The notes beneath the pieces were generated by a model. That model had not been told where the DNA came from and did no database searches. It saw nothing but the letters and a program-made list of their open reading frames with translations. Position numbers and translations under genes: made by a program. Source: Candidatus Omnitrophota bacterium (lineage in GTDB: Bacteria > Omnitrophota > Omnitrophia > Omnitrophales > JACQQS01). From it: DNA of 43,878 bases. The DNA lies in NCBI GenBank assembly GCA_016206925.1, contig JACQQS010000011.1, forward strand, positions 1 through 43,878, given 5' to 3'. Of this stretch, positions 1 through 7,340 are shown piece by piece; within the stretch, counting starts at the first letter, position 1; every line of letters begins with the position of its first letter.

Positions 1-1
1 C

Positions 2-55
2 AAGAAAAAACAGAAGAAGCTCAAGAGGCCGGTAGATTTTAACCAGCAACCTTAA
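2..55 (+). CDS. Possible 3' end of an upstream gene (partial)
   Basis: The window opens with a short stop-terminated stretch in frame 2 that reads KKKQKKLKRPVDFNQQP and stops at TAA 53-55. The basic tail resembles the C-terminus of a nucleic-acid-binding or ribosomal-type protein, but 17 residues cannot identify it. Frame 1 is also open to a TAA at 40-42 and is an alternative. A perfect 7-bp hairpin at 61-77 (gccgtct / agacggc) follows, without a T run. Confidence 0.25.
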   Translation, partial: KKKQKKLKRPVDFNQQP

Positions 56-91
56 TGAAGGCCGTCTTTGAGACGGCTCACAACCGTCAAG

Positions 92-110
92 CCACCCCGT
101 TCAGGGGTGG
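92..110 (+). promoter_or_regulatory. Hairpin covering the ribosome-binding region of the giant frame
   Basis: Perfect 7-bp stem ccacccc (92-98) / ggggtgg (104-110) with a gttca loop, ending 3 nt before the ATG at 114. The G-rich right arm is the only Shine-Dalgarno-like sequence in front of the start, so folding would hide it. Seen in sequence; a regulatory role is inference. Confidence 0.4.
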
Positions 111-113
111 TGT

Positions 114-3100
114 ATGACTAAACAAGATTTTGTGAGCTCGGTTATTCAAGAATTCTTGGAACAAGGAATTCTTGACAATCGTACGGCCAATCGTCTGCTT
201 CACGGTGCGGCACTGTGGTACGGAAAGTTGTTTGAACCGGTTGAGGAGTTTAAGAACTATAAAAAACAAAGATGGAATACCAAAGGCTTTGTGAGACATC
301 TTGAAAAACGGTTAGTAAACGAGAGTGTTACGAAAGCCGAGCTCCAAGAAGCGGTGGACTTCGGGCGATTAAAGGCCGGGGATTTCGGAGAGGATGAGGT
401 GGATAGCCGTTCACTTCAAAAGCAATTAGCCGACGTTGATGCACAACTGGCGGAAATTGATGCTGAAGTAGCTCATTTGACAGATTGGGATCACGAGCAT
501 AAACAACAGTATCTTTTTTCCTTATCTCGTCGTGAGGAAAGCCTTATGTACACGAAGGCATACCTTCTTGAGCACCTAGACCGTAAGTGGGAACTGGAGT
601 TCATAGATACCCTTCTTCGCAATTATCCGACTAGTTCTGACGATACTGGCTTCGGCGCGGCGGACTCACCCAAGAATTTACCGGCGTATGGCGATCAGAA
701 TTTTTGGCCGGGGAGACTCGGGATTGCTCAAAGCGATCTTGATAATCTCGGAGTCGGAGGAGTGGCTGGGAAGAAGTACTCCTCCGTCGATGCGTTTGGT
801 CACTCAAGACCGAGGGAGTTTAAGAAGCACCGGAATCTCGAAGGCGTTTTCGGAAGATTCGAAGGCGCGCCGGAAGAATCACTTGAAATTCTAGAAGAGC
901 GCCTGAAATTTCCAAGGCGCACGCATAGGGATATTCTCTATCAGCAAAATCTACTTCACTCGTTCATCGACTCCGTTCAGCCGCGAGAAGGTGAAACGAA
1001 GGCCGAACGGATCCGTAAACTCGTGGCGTTGGTCAGCGAGTACTCGTCGGCTAAAAAGCAATTTTACAAGGAACTTTTCTGGCTGCGTGATAAACACTAC
1101 GAACGTAATCGCGGCAAAAGCTTTGGATACGTTCTTGATAAGCATCGCATGCCGTATCCGGATGTGGCGATGCCGCTTCTTCTTGTGGGCAAAATGATCG
1201 TTCTGCTTCAAGAAATCGACGCTCATCTTCCCGAAAGTCAAGATGGCGTGATAGGGAGCGGGAAAAAATCGTTCCAACTGTTTTTTTCACGGGAAGATGT
1301 GAAAAGTTTTCTCGAAAAGAAATACTTTCTCAGTATTGCCTCCGCTTCGGCAAATCCGTGGTTTTTTTCCGACAGGAACGATCCAGGGTTTTCCGAAAAA
1401 ACACGTTATCTCCCTGAGGACGAGGAATCTCTCAAAGCCGGTGCGGGTGAACAAATTCTCCGCATGGAGGCCGATGGGACGTATGTGGCTCTCCAAGCGG
1501 AGTTCTCGGATTTGATGAATCGATTCGGAAATCTGTGGGAACTTAAAGATGGCGGCAAAGCAAAGCCAGCCCGCAAGCGAAGCAGGTTTGATTCGGATGA
1601 CGGAGGTAAGTCCTGGAAATATGAGCATGCCTTTCTCCGTCGATTTCCGGATCGCTTCATGAGGAATCCCCTGGCGCAAATCGATTTTTATTCCCGCGCC
1701 GCGCTGATGATTCTCGAAGACGGATGGAAATTCCCCGAGCATTCTCCGCACACGGCTACCGTAAAACTCCGCTCGTTTAAAAATCCTCTTCTTAACAAGG
1801 AGAGAACTAGGAGGGAGCCAAGCCGTGATGCGATAAGCCCTATGCAAGATAAGGAAGAGCCGGCTCGTATCGAGCCTCTTGAAATCGAATTGGGCGGGGG
1901 GAAATCCGCACTTCTTTTAAGCGGTCCCAATATGGGCGGAAAGACAACGACGGCGCGCGGCATCGCCTTGGCCGTGCTTCTTACGCAGATGGGATTGCCG
2001 ATCCCGGGTGACGGCGAGATCGGGCCTTTCAGAAATGTTTACACCGTATTTCCAGAGCCCGAACAGTTACAGGAAGGTTACGGCTATTTCGCGTTCCTCA
2101 TTAAAAACCTTACGGAGATGATCAAAAAAGTCGGCCCGGGCGATCTGGTCATTCTCGATGAGGTCCCCATCGGTACCGACTACACGGAACTCGCAGCCAT
2201 TGCCGCCGTTCTTTTCGAGGATTTTATCGCAAGCGGCGCAACGGTTGTGGTAACCGGCCATCTTAAAAAAGCTTTCGAACTTCTTTCTGCCCGCCCCGCC
2301 GTAAAAGCAATGATGCACACAACGAAAGAAGAAAACAGCCATGTGGTTCCCGATTTCAAGCTCGCTCAGGGCGTTGCCAAACACAGCCACGCTATTGAAT
2401 TGACCACGCAAGCTGGCTTTCCCGCGGCTGTTACCGAACTTGCCCGCGCTTATTACAAGTTGATAACAGAAGGCAGGGAGGGAGAAATCGATATTCCGGA
2501 AATACCCACCGATGTTTCAGTAGTTGCGGAGGAAGAGAGCGAATATGAAGCCACCGATTCGGGCATGATTCGAACGGTGGCCGCCCATCTCTATCCGAAG
2601 AAAAATTTTGCATTTGAGGAAACATGGGAGTGGCTTCTCAACAATTTATCCGGAAGCAGCACAAGTAGAAGTGATTTGTGGTCTAGCCCGGCTAAAGATT
2701 TACGAAAGGGATTGCAAGCAAAAGAAAAAGATTCTCACGTGGAAGCAGAGAAAAACTTAGCCGTTACCGATTTACTCATTGCGCAGGGCGAGTCCTTTTT
2801 GGACAAGCTTACAAAGTTGCTTGCCGCACTTGAAAAAATCGAAGGTCCAAGGAGTCTTTATTGGGAAGAGCCGAAATTTGATCCCGTTAAAAATGAAAAG
2901 CAGATTTCCGCGATGGAGATAACCATAAACGACCTTTCGGCCCACCTCGATCAGCTCAAAAATGAGGAAACCATAACCGGCGCCATCCCGTTATTGAAAG
3001 AAAAGCTCGAAGAGGTTGGGAAACTTCGAGAACGGTTTGTTAAGGCCGATATTTCAACGTTGGATGATAAAGAGAAGGGAAACTTGCACAGTGCTTGGAA

Positions 3101-6100
3101 GACGGAATGGCATGATTTCCGCTCAGGTCTTCTCGGCGCACTGACGCCGCTCGATGGGTTTAGCGGCTTGGCCAAAGGTGTTATGACGCATGGCCTCAAG
3201 AAACCCGTCTACACGGATAGGCCGCACACTTTTTCTCTCAAAGGCAGCAGACCTTTCTATGCCCGTGGCTGGCGGAGCGACCCCTTCGTGAAAAATCCCG
3301 TTCTTCAATCTTTCGAGATCGATCACGAGAAACCTGTTTTTGTAATCACCGGACCGAATTCGAGCGGGAAAACCGTTCTCATGTTTAACGCGCGCATGAA
3401 CGCGCTTTTTGCTTCCCGCGGAATGTATGTATCTGGTGATTTAATCACAAGCCGTTTTGACCGGACATTTGCTTTCTTCGGAGGAAAAGATGCGGTAGGC
3501 AAAGGAGAAAGCTATTTCTTGAATATCCTCAAGCGCTATTCCGTTATTCTCAAAGAGGCGACGCCGACGAGCCTTGTTATCCTTGATGAATTGCACGGCA
3601 CCGACAACTTCGAACTTGCCGCGCTCCAGCTTGCTGTTCTTCACTACCTGAGATCAAAAGGCGTCACCGTCATTTTCAACACGCATATCCGCGACGGGTT
3701 AAAAGAACTTGCGGACAAAACCGGCTTGGATTTGTGGAAGACGGATGTCGATTTTGATCCGTCATTGCAGACCGTAGAGCCTAGATACACCGCTTCACGC
3801 GATCCGGAGCTTAAAGCTAAAAGTTACGGCTTGCCCATCGCCAAGCAATGGCTGACTCCGGATCAATACAAGCGCGCCGAGCGCATCCATGCTGCACTTA
3901 CCGCTCCTTCCTCCGGCTTCGGCGCCGGTTGGTCGGGCGGCGGCCGGCGCGGCGCGGAAAGCGCATTATTCCATCCAGAGTATGCCGGATCGGTAATCGA
4001 TGATGGTACGGAAATGCTTGAGGAAACTCAAACCAAGAAGACCGGAGCTTCCAACCATCTCAGGGATGTCGTGGCAGATAATAGGGGCGTTTTTGACTTC
4101 GAGTTTTCCAATGGCGAGCTTTTCAACGTAAATCAAGGGCGCATGGATTCGACCATTGGCCGTCAGCATGGGCAAGGTCTTTTTGCCGGACGCGGGATTG
4201 TAACCGATGGCGCCCATCGTTTCCCAGTCGATCATCGTGTGAGCGGCGCCGGTATCCAGGACAAGTTCCACCACCGCCGTCCGCTTAGGGCCGGCCACCT
4301 CGACCCGCGGAATGATGATACCGTTGGATTCTTTGAAGAGCTTGATTTCCATCAAAACAGAATGGCGTATCCCTTAGGCACAAGAGGCCCCGCGTATGCG
4401 ATGTACACCTTTTTTACACGCAACGGTCTTAGCTTTTCGTGGAGTTCGTGGCGGGATTTACTGTGGATGAGCACCTTACCTTTGTCGTGGGCTTCGTCAG
4501 TGAATTTGAAAGCAATCCACTCATTCTTAAATTTTTTCTTGGCGTATCCCAGTTTCATTTCAGGCACTCCTTTTGTCGCTGCAAGCCTAGCACAGGCCGT
4601 TTTCCGTGTCAATCGAAGGCCGGGTGCCAGCAGTCCCGGACAACCTATCGATCTTAGACACATGCCGCAAGATTCAAGGCATGTCGCACAGGCCGGCTTC
4701 GGCGCAGTAAAGAATGTTCGCGAGGAAGAGTTAGGTATGGATGTTGAAAAACCTCAAAAGGGGATTAGCGGCCGGCACGCTTTCTTCGCTGTTCAAAGTA
4801 GTAGAGCGTACCTAGGATTGCTGCAATGGTGGCCATGGCTGCGAGAAATTCTATCATGGGGTCACTCCTTAGTGTCCTTGGCTGGACAAATTAAGAAACC
4901 TGCTATGAATGCTAGCACAATGCCTCCATATAATGCAAACCGGATTTGGGAAGGTTTTTCGGCAAAGAAATCTGATGAAACGGCGAGTATGGCAGTAGCA
5001 GTGAAGACATTCATCAACGTCTTGGCTGTGAGATCTCTTCGCTTAGTTGCAAATAAGTTTTTCATGGGGGCAGTCCATATCGGTTTTGTAATTAAAACAT
5101 ATTTACTTTCGTTAAAGATAATAAACGAGATCCCCCCTTCTGTCAAGATTATTAAATCCACAGGTGCTTTTCGAGGTAACGTTGCCAGACCGTTTGAAGG
5201 ATCCGGCTTCGGCGCTGGCGCGGACCGTATTGAAAAAGCACTTGAGCGCGCCTATCGGATGTTCGAAGGTTATGAAGGGAAAACAGATGAAAAAGGAATT
5301 TTAGATGCCGTTGACCGATTAATCGAAACTTATGTTGCAGATACTTCTACCCCGTTAGGCAAAAGACTTGCCCGTGTAAGAACACAAGTGAAGCAGATAG
5401 GCGAGATTCTTGTACGAAAGGGAAGAAGTGCAAGAGCGAGACAAGAGGAAGTATTAAAAGAGTTGAATGCCATGCACATGACACTGGCAAGATTTGAGCA
5501 GCTGGGATTAAAGTTATCCGGCAGACTTAAGCGAAATCTTCAAGAACAGGCGTTAAAGTATACGGATAGGATAGGTATTAAACAGGACGCCGATCCCCTT
5601 GATTTTGTCAACGATACGCTGGCTGTTGAAAGACAGCTCAAACTTATCCGGCAGGTTGTAATCTTTGGTTATACCTGGGATGAAATTGCAGACACTGTTT
5701 ATCAAGCTATCACAGAAATAAAAGGCAAGCTTTCAAGACGTCTGATTCACAGGGAATTGCTTGTTAGCCGAACGGCTTATGATTCAATATACGAACGCCC
5801 TGGTGTGCTTGATAATCTCATCCGGGCACATCAGGAAGCGGAGCCTGACAAAGGTAAGGACGAAATTAGAGAGGAAATCATCACCAAGAATCCCGGTTTG
5901 GATAGGCAGGCAGTTATGGAAAAAGTTGTGTCGCGGCTTCTCGAAAAAGGTGTTTGGCTTCCTCGCGACGAATTTGCCACGGCTATAGAAAGTCATAGGT
6001 TCTTAGATGACACTCTGAATTGGATTGCACAGCACGCAGGAATAGTATCCGAGACGGAACACGGCAATGGGTTACCCGCCGGATTCGGTGCAGAGACAGA

Positions 6101-7172
6101 TCCGACGAAAGACTTTAGAGCTACGTATTTTCGCCAACTTGAGATATCGGGGGCGACAGACCCATCCGTGAAAACATTCGCTATTGCCGGCCACGAGCAA
6201 AAGCGTTATCAGCAATCGTATGTTATTCATCTACCTTTGACACATGCCCTTCGTCTTTACCCTGCCAAACTGCCGGATTACGCAAGCAATCCCGAAGCGT
6301 ATCATTATGAATTGTGGTTTCGAAAAGCCGACACGATGGATATCTATTTTGAAATCCGGAGAGTAGAAGCCCGCGGCTCAAGGATGACGCACGAATTTGG
6401 CATGCACAAAGATGATATTCTTAACGTCAGTATGATGATCGCAGAGGATGAAGACCTGACGCTTGCCATAGGGGGTTTGAAGTTGCGGTTCTCTGACCAT
6501 CACACACGTATCGAGATTGACGGTTTCCAGTCGGGTATGCACCGGCTCGATTATGTGGGGTCGGAACCTGAAATTTCACACTCCGGCTTCGGGGTCGCTT
6601 GGTCAAACACCGGTCGGGCGCCTGGTTCAGCGGCACCGCGCGGTCGGCGCGGCGCGGGAAGAGTGGCTCCGAATCAGAATGACCAACGAGTAATTGAAAC
6701 AGTGCGGAGCGTTGTGGACGATTCCGTAGCAGAGAGTATCCAAAGAGCTGGAATGTACAAAACGCTTGTTTTCGGTACGAGGGAAGAAATCACAGACTTT
6801 GGTGCGACGATCGCCAGTTATCCGCCAGAGCTGAGAAATAAAGTCTTGGGTTCTGTTCATACGGTGATCCTCCTGGAGAATGTTTCGCCAATTGAGGCAG
6901 AACCTATTTCAAACGAGCTAGGGGACTGGTTTACCGGCGCCGGGAGGAGCGGCAGAATATTTGTGCGGGAACATGGAAAACGCGAAACTCTTTATTCTCT
7001 TATCGGCCAGCACTCTGCTCTTATTGGTGAAGCTACAGCGCGTCTCCTCGATGCTGTTGGCCAGTTCAATGTGGACCGTATGCGCGAGAACGGCTTCGGT
7101 TACATGGAACGAGTCTCTGAAACACTCCGTCTCGCCCAGATCGCCGCACGAGTGACCAAGATCGCGGCATAA
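114..7172 (+). CDS. Giant mosaic protein with tandem MutS-type ATPase domains and GFGA junctions
   Basis: A single 2352-codon frame. Residues 1-178 are charged, mostly helical and unrecognised. Residues about 183-1267 contain two MutS domain V ATPase modules. The first has Walker A GPNMGGKT at 604-611 and Walker B LVILDE at 678-683. The second has GPNSSGKT at 1080-1087 and LVILDE at 1154-1159. MutS ATPases work as dimers; here two sit in one chain, separated by a helical stretch, and no mismatch-binding domain I or Smr domain was recognised. Residues 1272-1697 are opposite strand to two small operons and do not look like protein. Residues 1702-1989 are helical, 1994-2157 look beta-rich, and 2162-2326 are mixed; none was recognised. 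GFGA-type motifs start at residues 179, 1268, 1528, 1698, 1990, 2158 and 2327 and delimit these blocks. It may be one polyprotein, or two genes joined by an accidentally open stretch. The MutS half is secure; whole-length translation is not. Confidence 0.6.
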   Translation: MTKQDFVSSVIQEFLEQGILDNRTANRLLHGAALWYGKLFEPVEEFKNYKKQRWNTKGFVRHLEKRLVNESVTKAELQEAVDFGRLKAGDFGEDEVDSRSLQKQLADVDAQLAEIDAEVAHLTDWDHEHKQQYLFSLSRREESLMYTKAYLLEHLDRKWELEFIDTLLRNYPTSSDDTGFGAADSPKNLPAYGDQNFWPGRLGIAQSDLDNLGVGGVAGKKYSSVDAFGHSRPREFKKHRNLEGVFGRFEGAPEESLEILEERLKFPRRTHRDILYQQNLLHSFIDSVQPREGETKAERIRKLVALVSEYSSAKKQFYKELFWLRDKHYERNRGKSFGYVLDKHRMPYPDVAMPLLLVGKMIVLLQEIDAHLPESQDGVIGSGKKSFQLFFSREDVKSFLEKKYFLSIASASANPWFFSDRNDPGFSEKTRYLPEDEESLKAGAGEQILRMEADGTYVALQAEFSDLMNRFGNLWELKDGGKAKPARKRSRFDSDDGGKSWKYEHAFLRRFPDRFMRNPLAQIDFYSRAALMILEDGWKFPEHSPHTATVKLRSFKNPLLNKERTRREPSRDAISPMQDKEEPARIEPLEIELGGGKSALLLSGPNMGGKTTTARGIALAVLLTQMGLPIPGDGEIGPFRNVYTVFPEPEQLQEGYGYFAFLIKNLTEMIKKVGPGDLVILDEVPIGTDYTELAAIAAVLFEDFIASGATVVVTGHLKKAFELLSARPAVKAMMHTTKEENSHVVPDFKLAQGVAKHSHAIELTTQAGFPAAVTELARAYYKLITEGREGEIDIPEIPTDVSVVAEEESEYEATDSGMIRTVAAHLYPKKNFAFEETWEWLLNNLSGSSTSRSDLWSSPAKDLRKGLQAKEKDSHVEAEKNLAVTDLLIAQGESFLDKLTKLLAALEKIEGPRSLYWEEPKFDPVKNEKQISAMEITINDLSAHLDQLKNEETITGAIPLLKEKLEEVGKLRERFVKADISTLDDKEKGNLHSAWKTEWHDFRSGLLGALTPLDGFSGLAKGVMTHGLKKPVYTDRPHTFSLKGSRPFYARGWRSDPFVKNPVLQSFEIDHEKPVFVITGPNSSGKTVLMFNARMNALFASRGMYVSGDLITSRFDRTFAFFGGKDAVGKGESYFLNILKRYSVILKEATPTSLVILDELHGTDNFELAALQLAVLHYLRSKGVTVIFNTHIRDGLKELADKTGLDLWKTDVDFDPSLQTVEPRYTASRDPELKAKSYGLPIAKQWLTPDQYKRAERIHAALTAPSSGFGAGWSGGGRRGAESALFHPEYAGSVIDDGTEMLEETQTKKTGASNHLRDVVADNRGVFDFEFSNGELFNVNQGRMDSTIGRQHGQGLFAGRGIVTDGAHRFPVDHRVSGAGIQDKFHHRRPLRAGHLDPRNDDTVGFFEELDFHQNRMAYPLGTRGPAYAMYTFFTRNGLSFSWSSWRDLLWMSTLPLSWASSVNLKAIHSFLNFFLAYPSFISGTPFVAASLAQAVFRVNRRPGASSPGQPIDLRHMPQDSRHVAQAGFGAVKNVREEELGMDVEKPQKGISGRHAFFAVQSSRAYLGLLQWWPWLREILSWGHSLVSLAGQIKKPAMNASTMPPYNANRIWEGFSAKKSDETASMAVAVKTFINVLAVRSLRLVANKFFMGAVHIGFVIKTYLLSLKIINEIPPSVKIIKSTGAFRGNVARPFEGSGFGAGADRIEKALERAYRMFEGYEGKTDEKGILDAVDRLIETYVADTSTPLGKRLARVRTQVKQIGEILVRKGRSARARQEEVLKELNAMHMTLARFEQLGLKLSGRLKRNLQEQALKYTDRIGIKQDADPLDFVNDTLAVERQLKLIRQVVIFGYTWDEIADTVYQAITEIKGKLSRRLIHRELLVSRTAYDSIYERPGVLDNLIRAHQEAEPDKGKDEIREEIITKNPGLDRQAVMEKVVSRLLEKGVWLPRDEFATAIESHRFLDDTLNWIAQHAGIVSETEHGNGLPAGFGAETDPTKDFRATYFRQLEISGATDPSVKTFAIAGHEQKRYQQSYVIHLPLTHALRLYPAKLPDYASNPEAYHYELWFRKADTMDIYFEIRRVEARGSRMTHEFGMHKDDILNVSMMIAEDEDLTLAIGGLKLRFSDHHTRIEIDGFQSGMHRLDYVGSEPEISHSGFGVAWSNTGRAPGSAAPRGRRGAGRVAPNQNDQRVIETVRSVVDDSVAESIQRAGMYKTLVFGTREEITDFGATIASYPPELRNKVLGSVHTVILLENVSPIEAEPISNELGDWFTGAGRSGRIFVREHGKRETLYSLIGQHSALIGEATARLLDAVGQFNVDRMRENGFGYMERVSETLRLAQIAARVTKIAA
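648..659 (+). repeat. GFGA junction motif 1
   Basis: Reads ggcttcggcgcg, in frame as GFGA at residue 179. It separates the helical N-terminal block from the MutS-like block. Confidence 0.5.
3912..3957 (+). repeat. GFGA junction motif 2 with short R-like GC element
   Basis: Reads tccggcttcggcgccgg, followed by a GC-rich stretch ending cggcgcggcgcgg, the same beginning and end as the longer copy at 6582-6657. It lies between the end of the second ATPase block and the 3' end of the minus-strand protease gene at 3966. The core can fold as ccggc / gccgg with a 6-nt loop. Confidence 0.55.
3966..4352 (-). CDS. Retropepsin-like aspartic protease
   Basis: A 128-residue protein with the retropepsin (clan AA) layout. 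A beta-rich N-terminus leads to the catalytic LVLDTGAAHTMI motif near residues 31-42, a flap-like region follows, and GLLGLSFLKHF matches the hydrophobic-hydrophobic-Gly motif that supports the active site. Single-domain enzymes of this family act as homodimers; the substrate is unknown here. The start is ATG at 4352, which overlaps the stop of the upstream partner as TGATG, so the two genes are translationally coupled. The gene lies entirely inside, and codon-aligned opposite, the giant plus-strand frame. It lacks a signal peptide and is probably cytoplasmic. The motif makes the family call secure. The idea that it processes the neighbouring mosaic protein is speculation. Confidence 0.8.
   Translation of the reverse strand: MEIKLFKESNGIIIPRVEVAGPKRTAVVELVLDTGAAHTMIDWETMGAIGYNPASGKKTLPMLTANGRIHAPLIYVEKLAIGKLEVKNAPIICHDIPEMVGSSGLLGLSFLKHFRTIIDYRSGILWME
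4352..4558 (-). CDS. Small DUF5678-like protein, protease partner
   Basis: 68 residues, starting MKLGYAKKKFKNEWIAFK. The pattern of an aromatic-rich strand, a lysine-rich loop and a short final strand resembles DUF5678, a small domain of unknown function often encoded beside retropepsin-like proteases. I chose ATG 4558 over longer in-frame starts because an AAAGGAG Shine-Dalgarno lies just upstream (about 4567-4573) and a good promoter sits at 4584-4612, which would exclude the longer forms. Its stop overlaps the protease start. The family assignment is moderate; the gene itself is well supported by promoter, ribosome site and coupling. Confidence 0.7.
   Translation of the reverse strand: MKLGYAKKKFKNEWIAFKFTDEAHDKGKVLIHSKSRHELHEKLRPLRVKKVYIAYAGPLVPKGYAILF
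4584..4612 (-). promoter_or_regulatory. Sigma70-type promoter of the protease operon
   Basis: On the minus strand, TTGACA (4612-4607), a 17-nt spacer, then TAGGCT (4589-4584). The -35 is a perfect match; the -10 is weak. The expected transcript start is near 4577, about 19 nt before the ATG at 4558 and just before its AAAGGAG site. Confidence 0.55.
4695..4706 (+). repeat. GFGA junction motif 3
   Basis: Reads ggcttcggcgca, in frame as GFGA at residue 1528 of the giant frame. It lies in the gap between the two minus-strand operons, so both are bracketed by copies of the motif. Confidence 0.5.
4765..4857 (-). CDS. 30-residue single-span membrane protein
   Basis: A tiny gene starting MIEFLAAMATIAAILGTLYY and ending in a basic stretch with several Arg and Lys: one hydrophobic segment followed by a positive tail, as expected for an inner-membrane microprotein with a cytoplasmic C-terminus. 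An AGGAG ribosome site overlaps the last codons of the upstream gene, and the ATG follows that gene's TGA by 4 nt, so the two are coupled. The function is unknown. Small subunits such as KdpF or CydX, or a type-I-like toxin, have this shape but nothing specific matches. Confidence 0.6.
   Translation of the reverse strand: MIEFLAAMATIAAILGTLYYFEQRRKRAGR
4862..5065 (-). CDS. 67-residue two-span membrane protein
   Basis: Starts MKNLFATKRRDLTAK, then a hydrophobic segment (about residues 16-32), a short polar turn (FFAEKPSQ) and a second hydrophobic segment (about 43-60), ending in a charged tail. A two-helix hairpin with both ends inside fits the positive-inside rule. I chose ATG 5065 rather than a longer in-frame start at 5161, because a near-consensus promoter at 5118-5146 lies inside the longer form. 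No clear Shine-Dalgarno was seen. It heads a two-gene operon with the 30-residue protein and lies opposite the giant frame. Family not recognised. Confidence 0.6.
   Translation of the reverse strand: MKNLFATKRRDLTAKTLMNVFTATAILAVSSDFFAEKPSQIRFALYGGIVLAFIAGFLICPAKDTKE
5118..5146 (-). promoter_or_regulatory. Sigma70-type promoter of the small membrane protein operon
   Basis: On the minus strand, TTGACA (5146-5141), a 17-nt spacer, then TATTAT (5123-5118), almost consensus. Transcription would start near 5111, giving a leader of about 46 nt to the ATG at 5065. Confidence 0.7.
5202..5218 (+). repeat. GFGA junction motif 4
   Basis: Reads tccggcttcggcgctgg, nearly identical to the copy at 3912. 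In frame as SGFGAG, at residue 1698. It marks the return from the minus-strand operons to a protein-like plus-strand sequence. Confidence 0.55.
6079..6092 (+). repeat. GFGA junction motif 5 (diverged)
   Basis: Reads ccggattcggtgca, a diverged copy that keeps GFGA through synonymous changes. It separates the helical block from the beta-rich block. Conservation at the protein rather than DNA level here suggests selection on the peptide. Confidence 0.4.
6582..6657 (+). repeat. GFGA motif 6 plus full-length palindromic R element (R1)
   Basis: Begins tccggcttcggggtcg and runs into a GC-rich element. Read on the reverse strand, that element contains ggtgccgctgaaccaggcgc, a block shared, with changes, with the copies at 24261 and 32024. 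In the giant frame it codes for a low-complexity Gly/Ala/Arg/Pro linker. The motif reads GFGV here rather than GFGA. Confidence 0.6.
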
Positions 7173-7183
7173 GGATTGTAAAC

Positions 7184-7198
7184 CGCCGTTTGCCGGCG
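7184..7198. terminator. Weak hairpin after the giant frame
   Basis: cgccg / cggcg stem with a tttgc loop, 12 nt after the stop at 7172. No T run follows, so it would be a poor intrinsic terminator. Confidence 0.25.
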
Positions 7199-7301
7199 AT
7201 TGATCGTATCAACTATCCCTTCCGAAGATGCAAGACTCAGGTGTGCCACGCAAGGTGTCAGTAGCTTTGCGGTGCTAGTCATAGATCATTTGACTAACAT
7301 G

Positions 7302-7329
7302 TGGACATTGTCAAAATATTAATTATAAT
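7302..7329 (+). promoter_or_regulatory. Promoter of yajC-secDF-recJ
   Basis: TGGACA (7302-7307), a 16-nt spacer, TATAAT (7324-7329). The predicted start near 7336 is only about 5 nt from the yajC ATG at 7341, which would make a near-leaderless message. Confidence 0.6.
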
Positions 7330-7340
7330 CCCGTTAGATT

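Noticed and set aside
3955..5200. Plus-strand translation of the giant frame in this stretch as genuine domains
   Set aside because: It is opposite well-supported minus-strand genes with promoters and ribosome sites, and its composition looks like shadow sequence. It is kept only as part of the open frame.
7173..7301. Possible tRNA or small RNA in the gap after the giant frame
   Set aside because: No cloverleaf, T-loop or anticodon arm could be found; only a weak hairpin.
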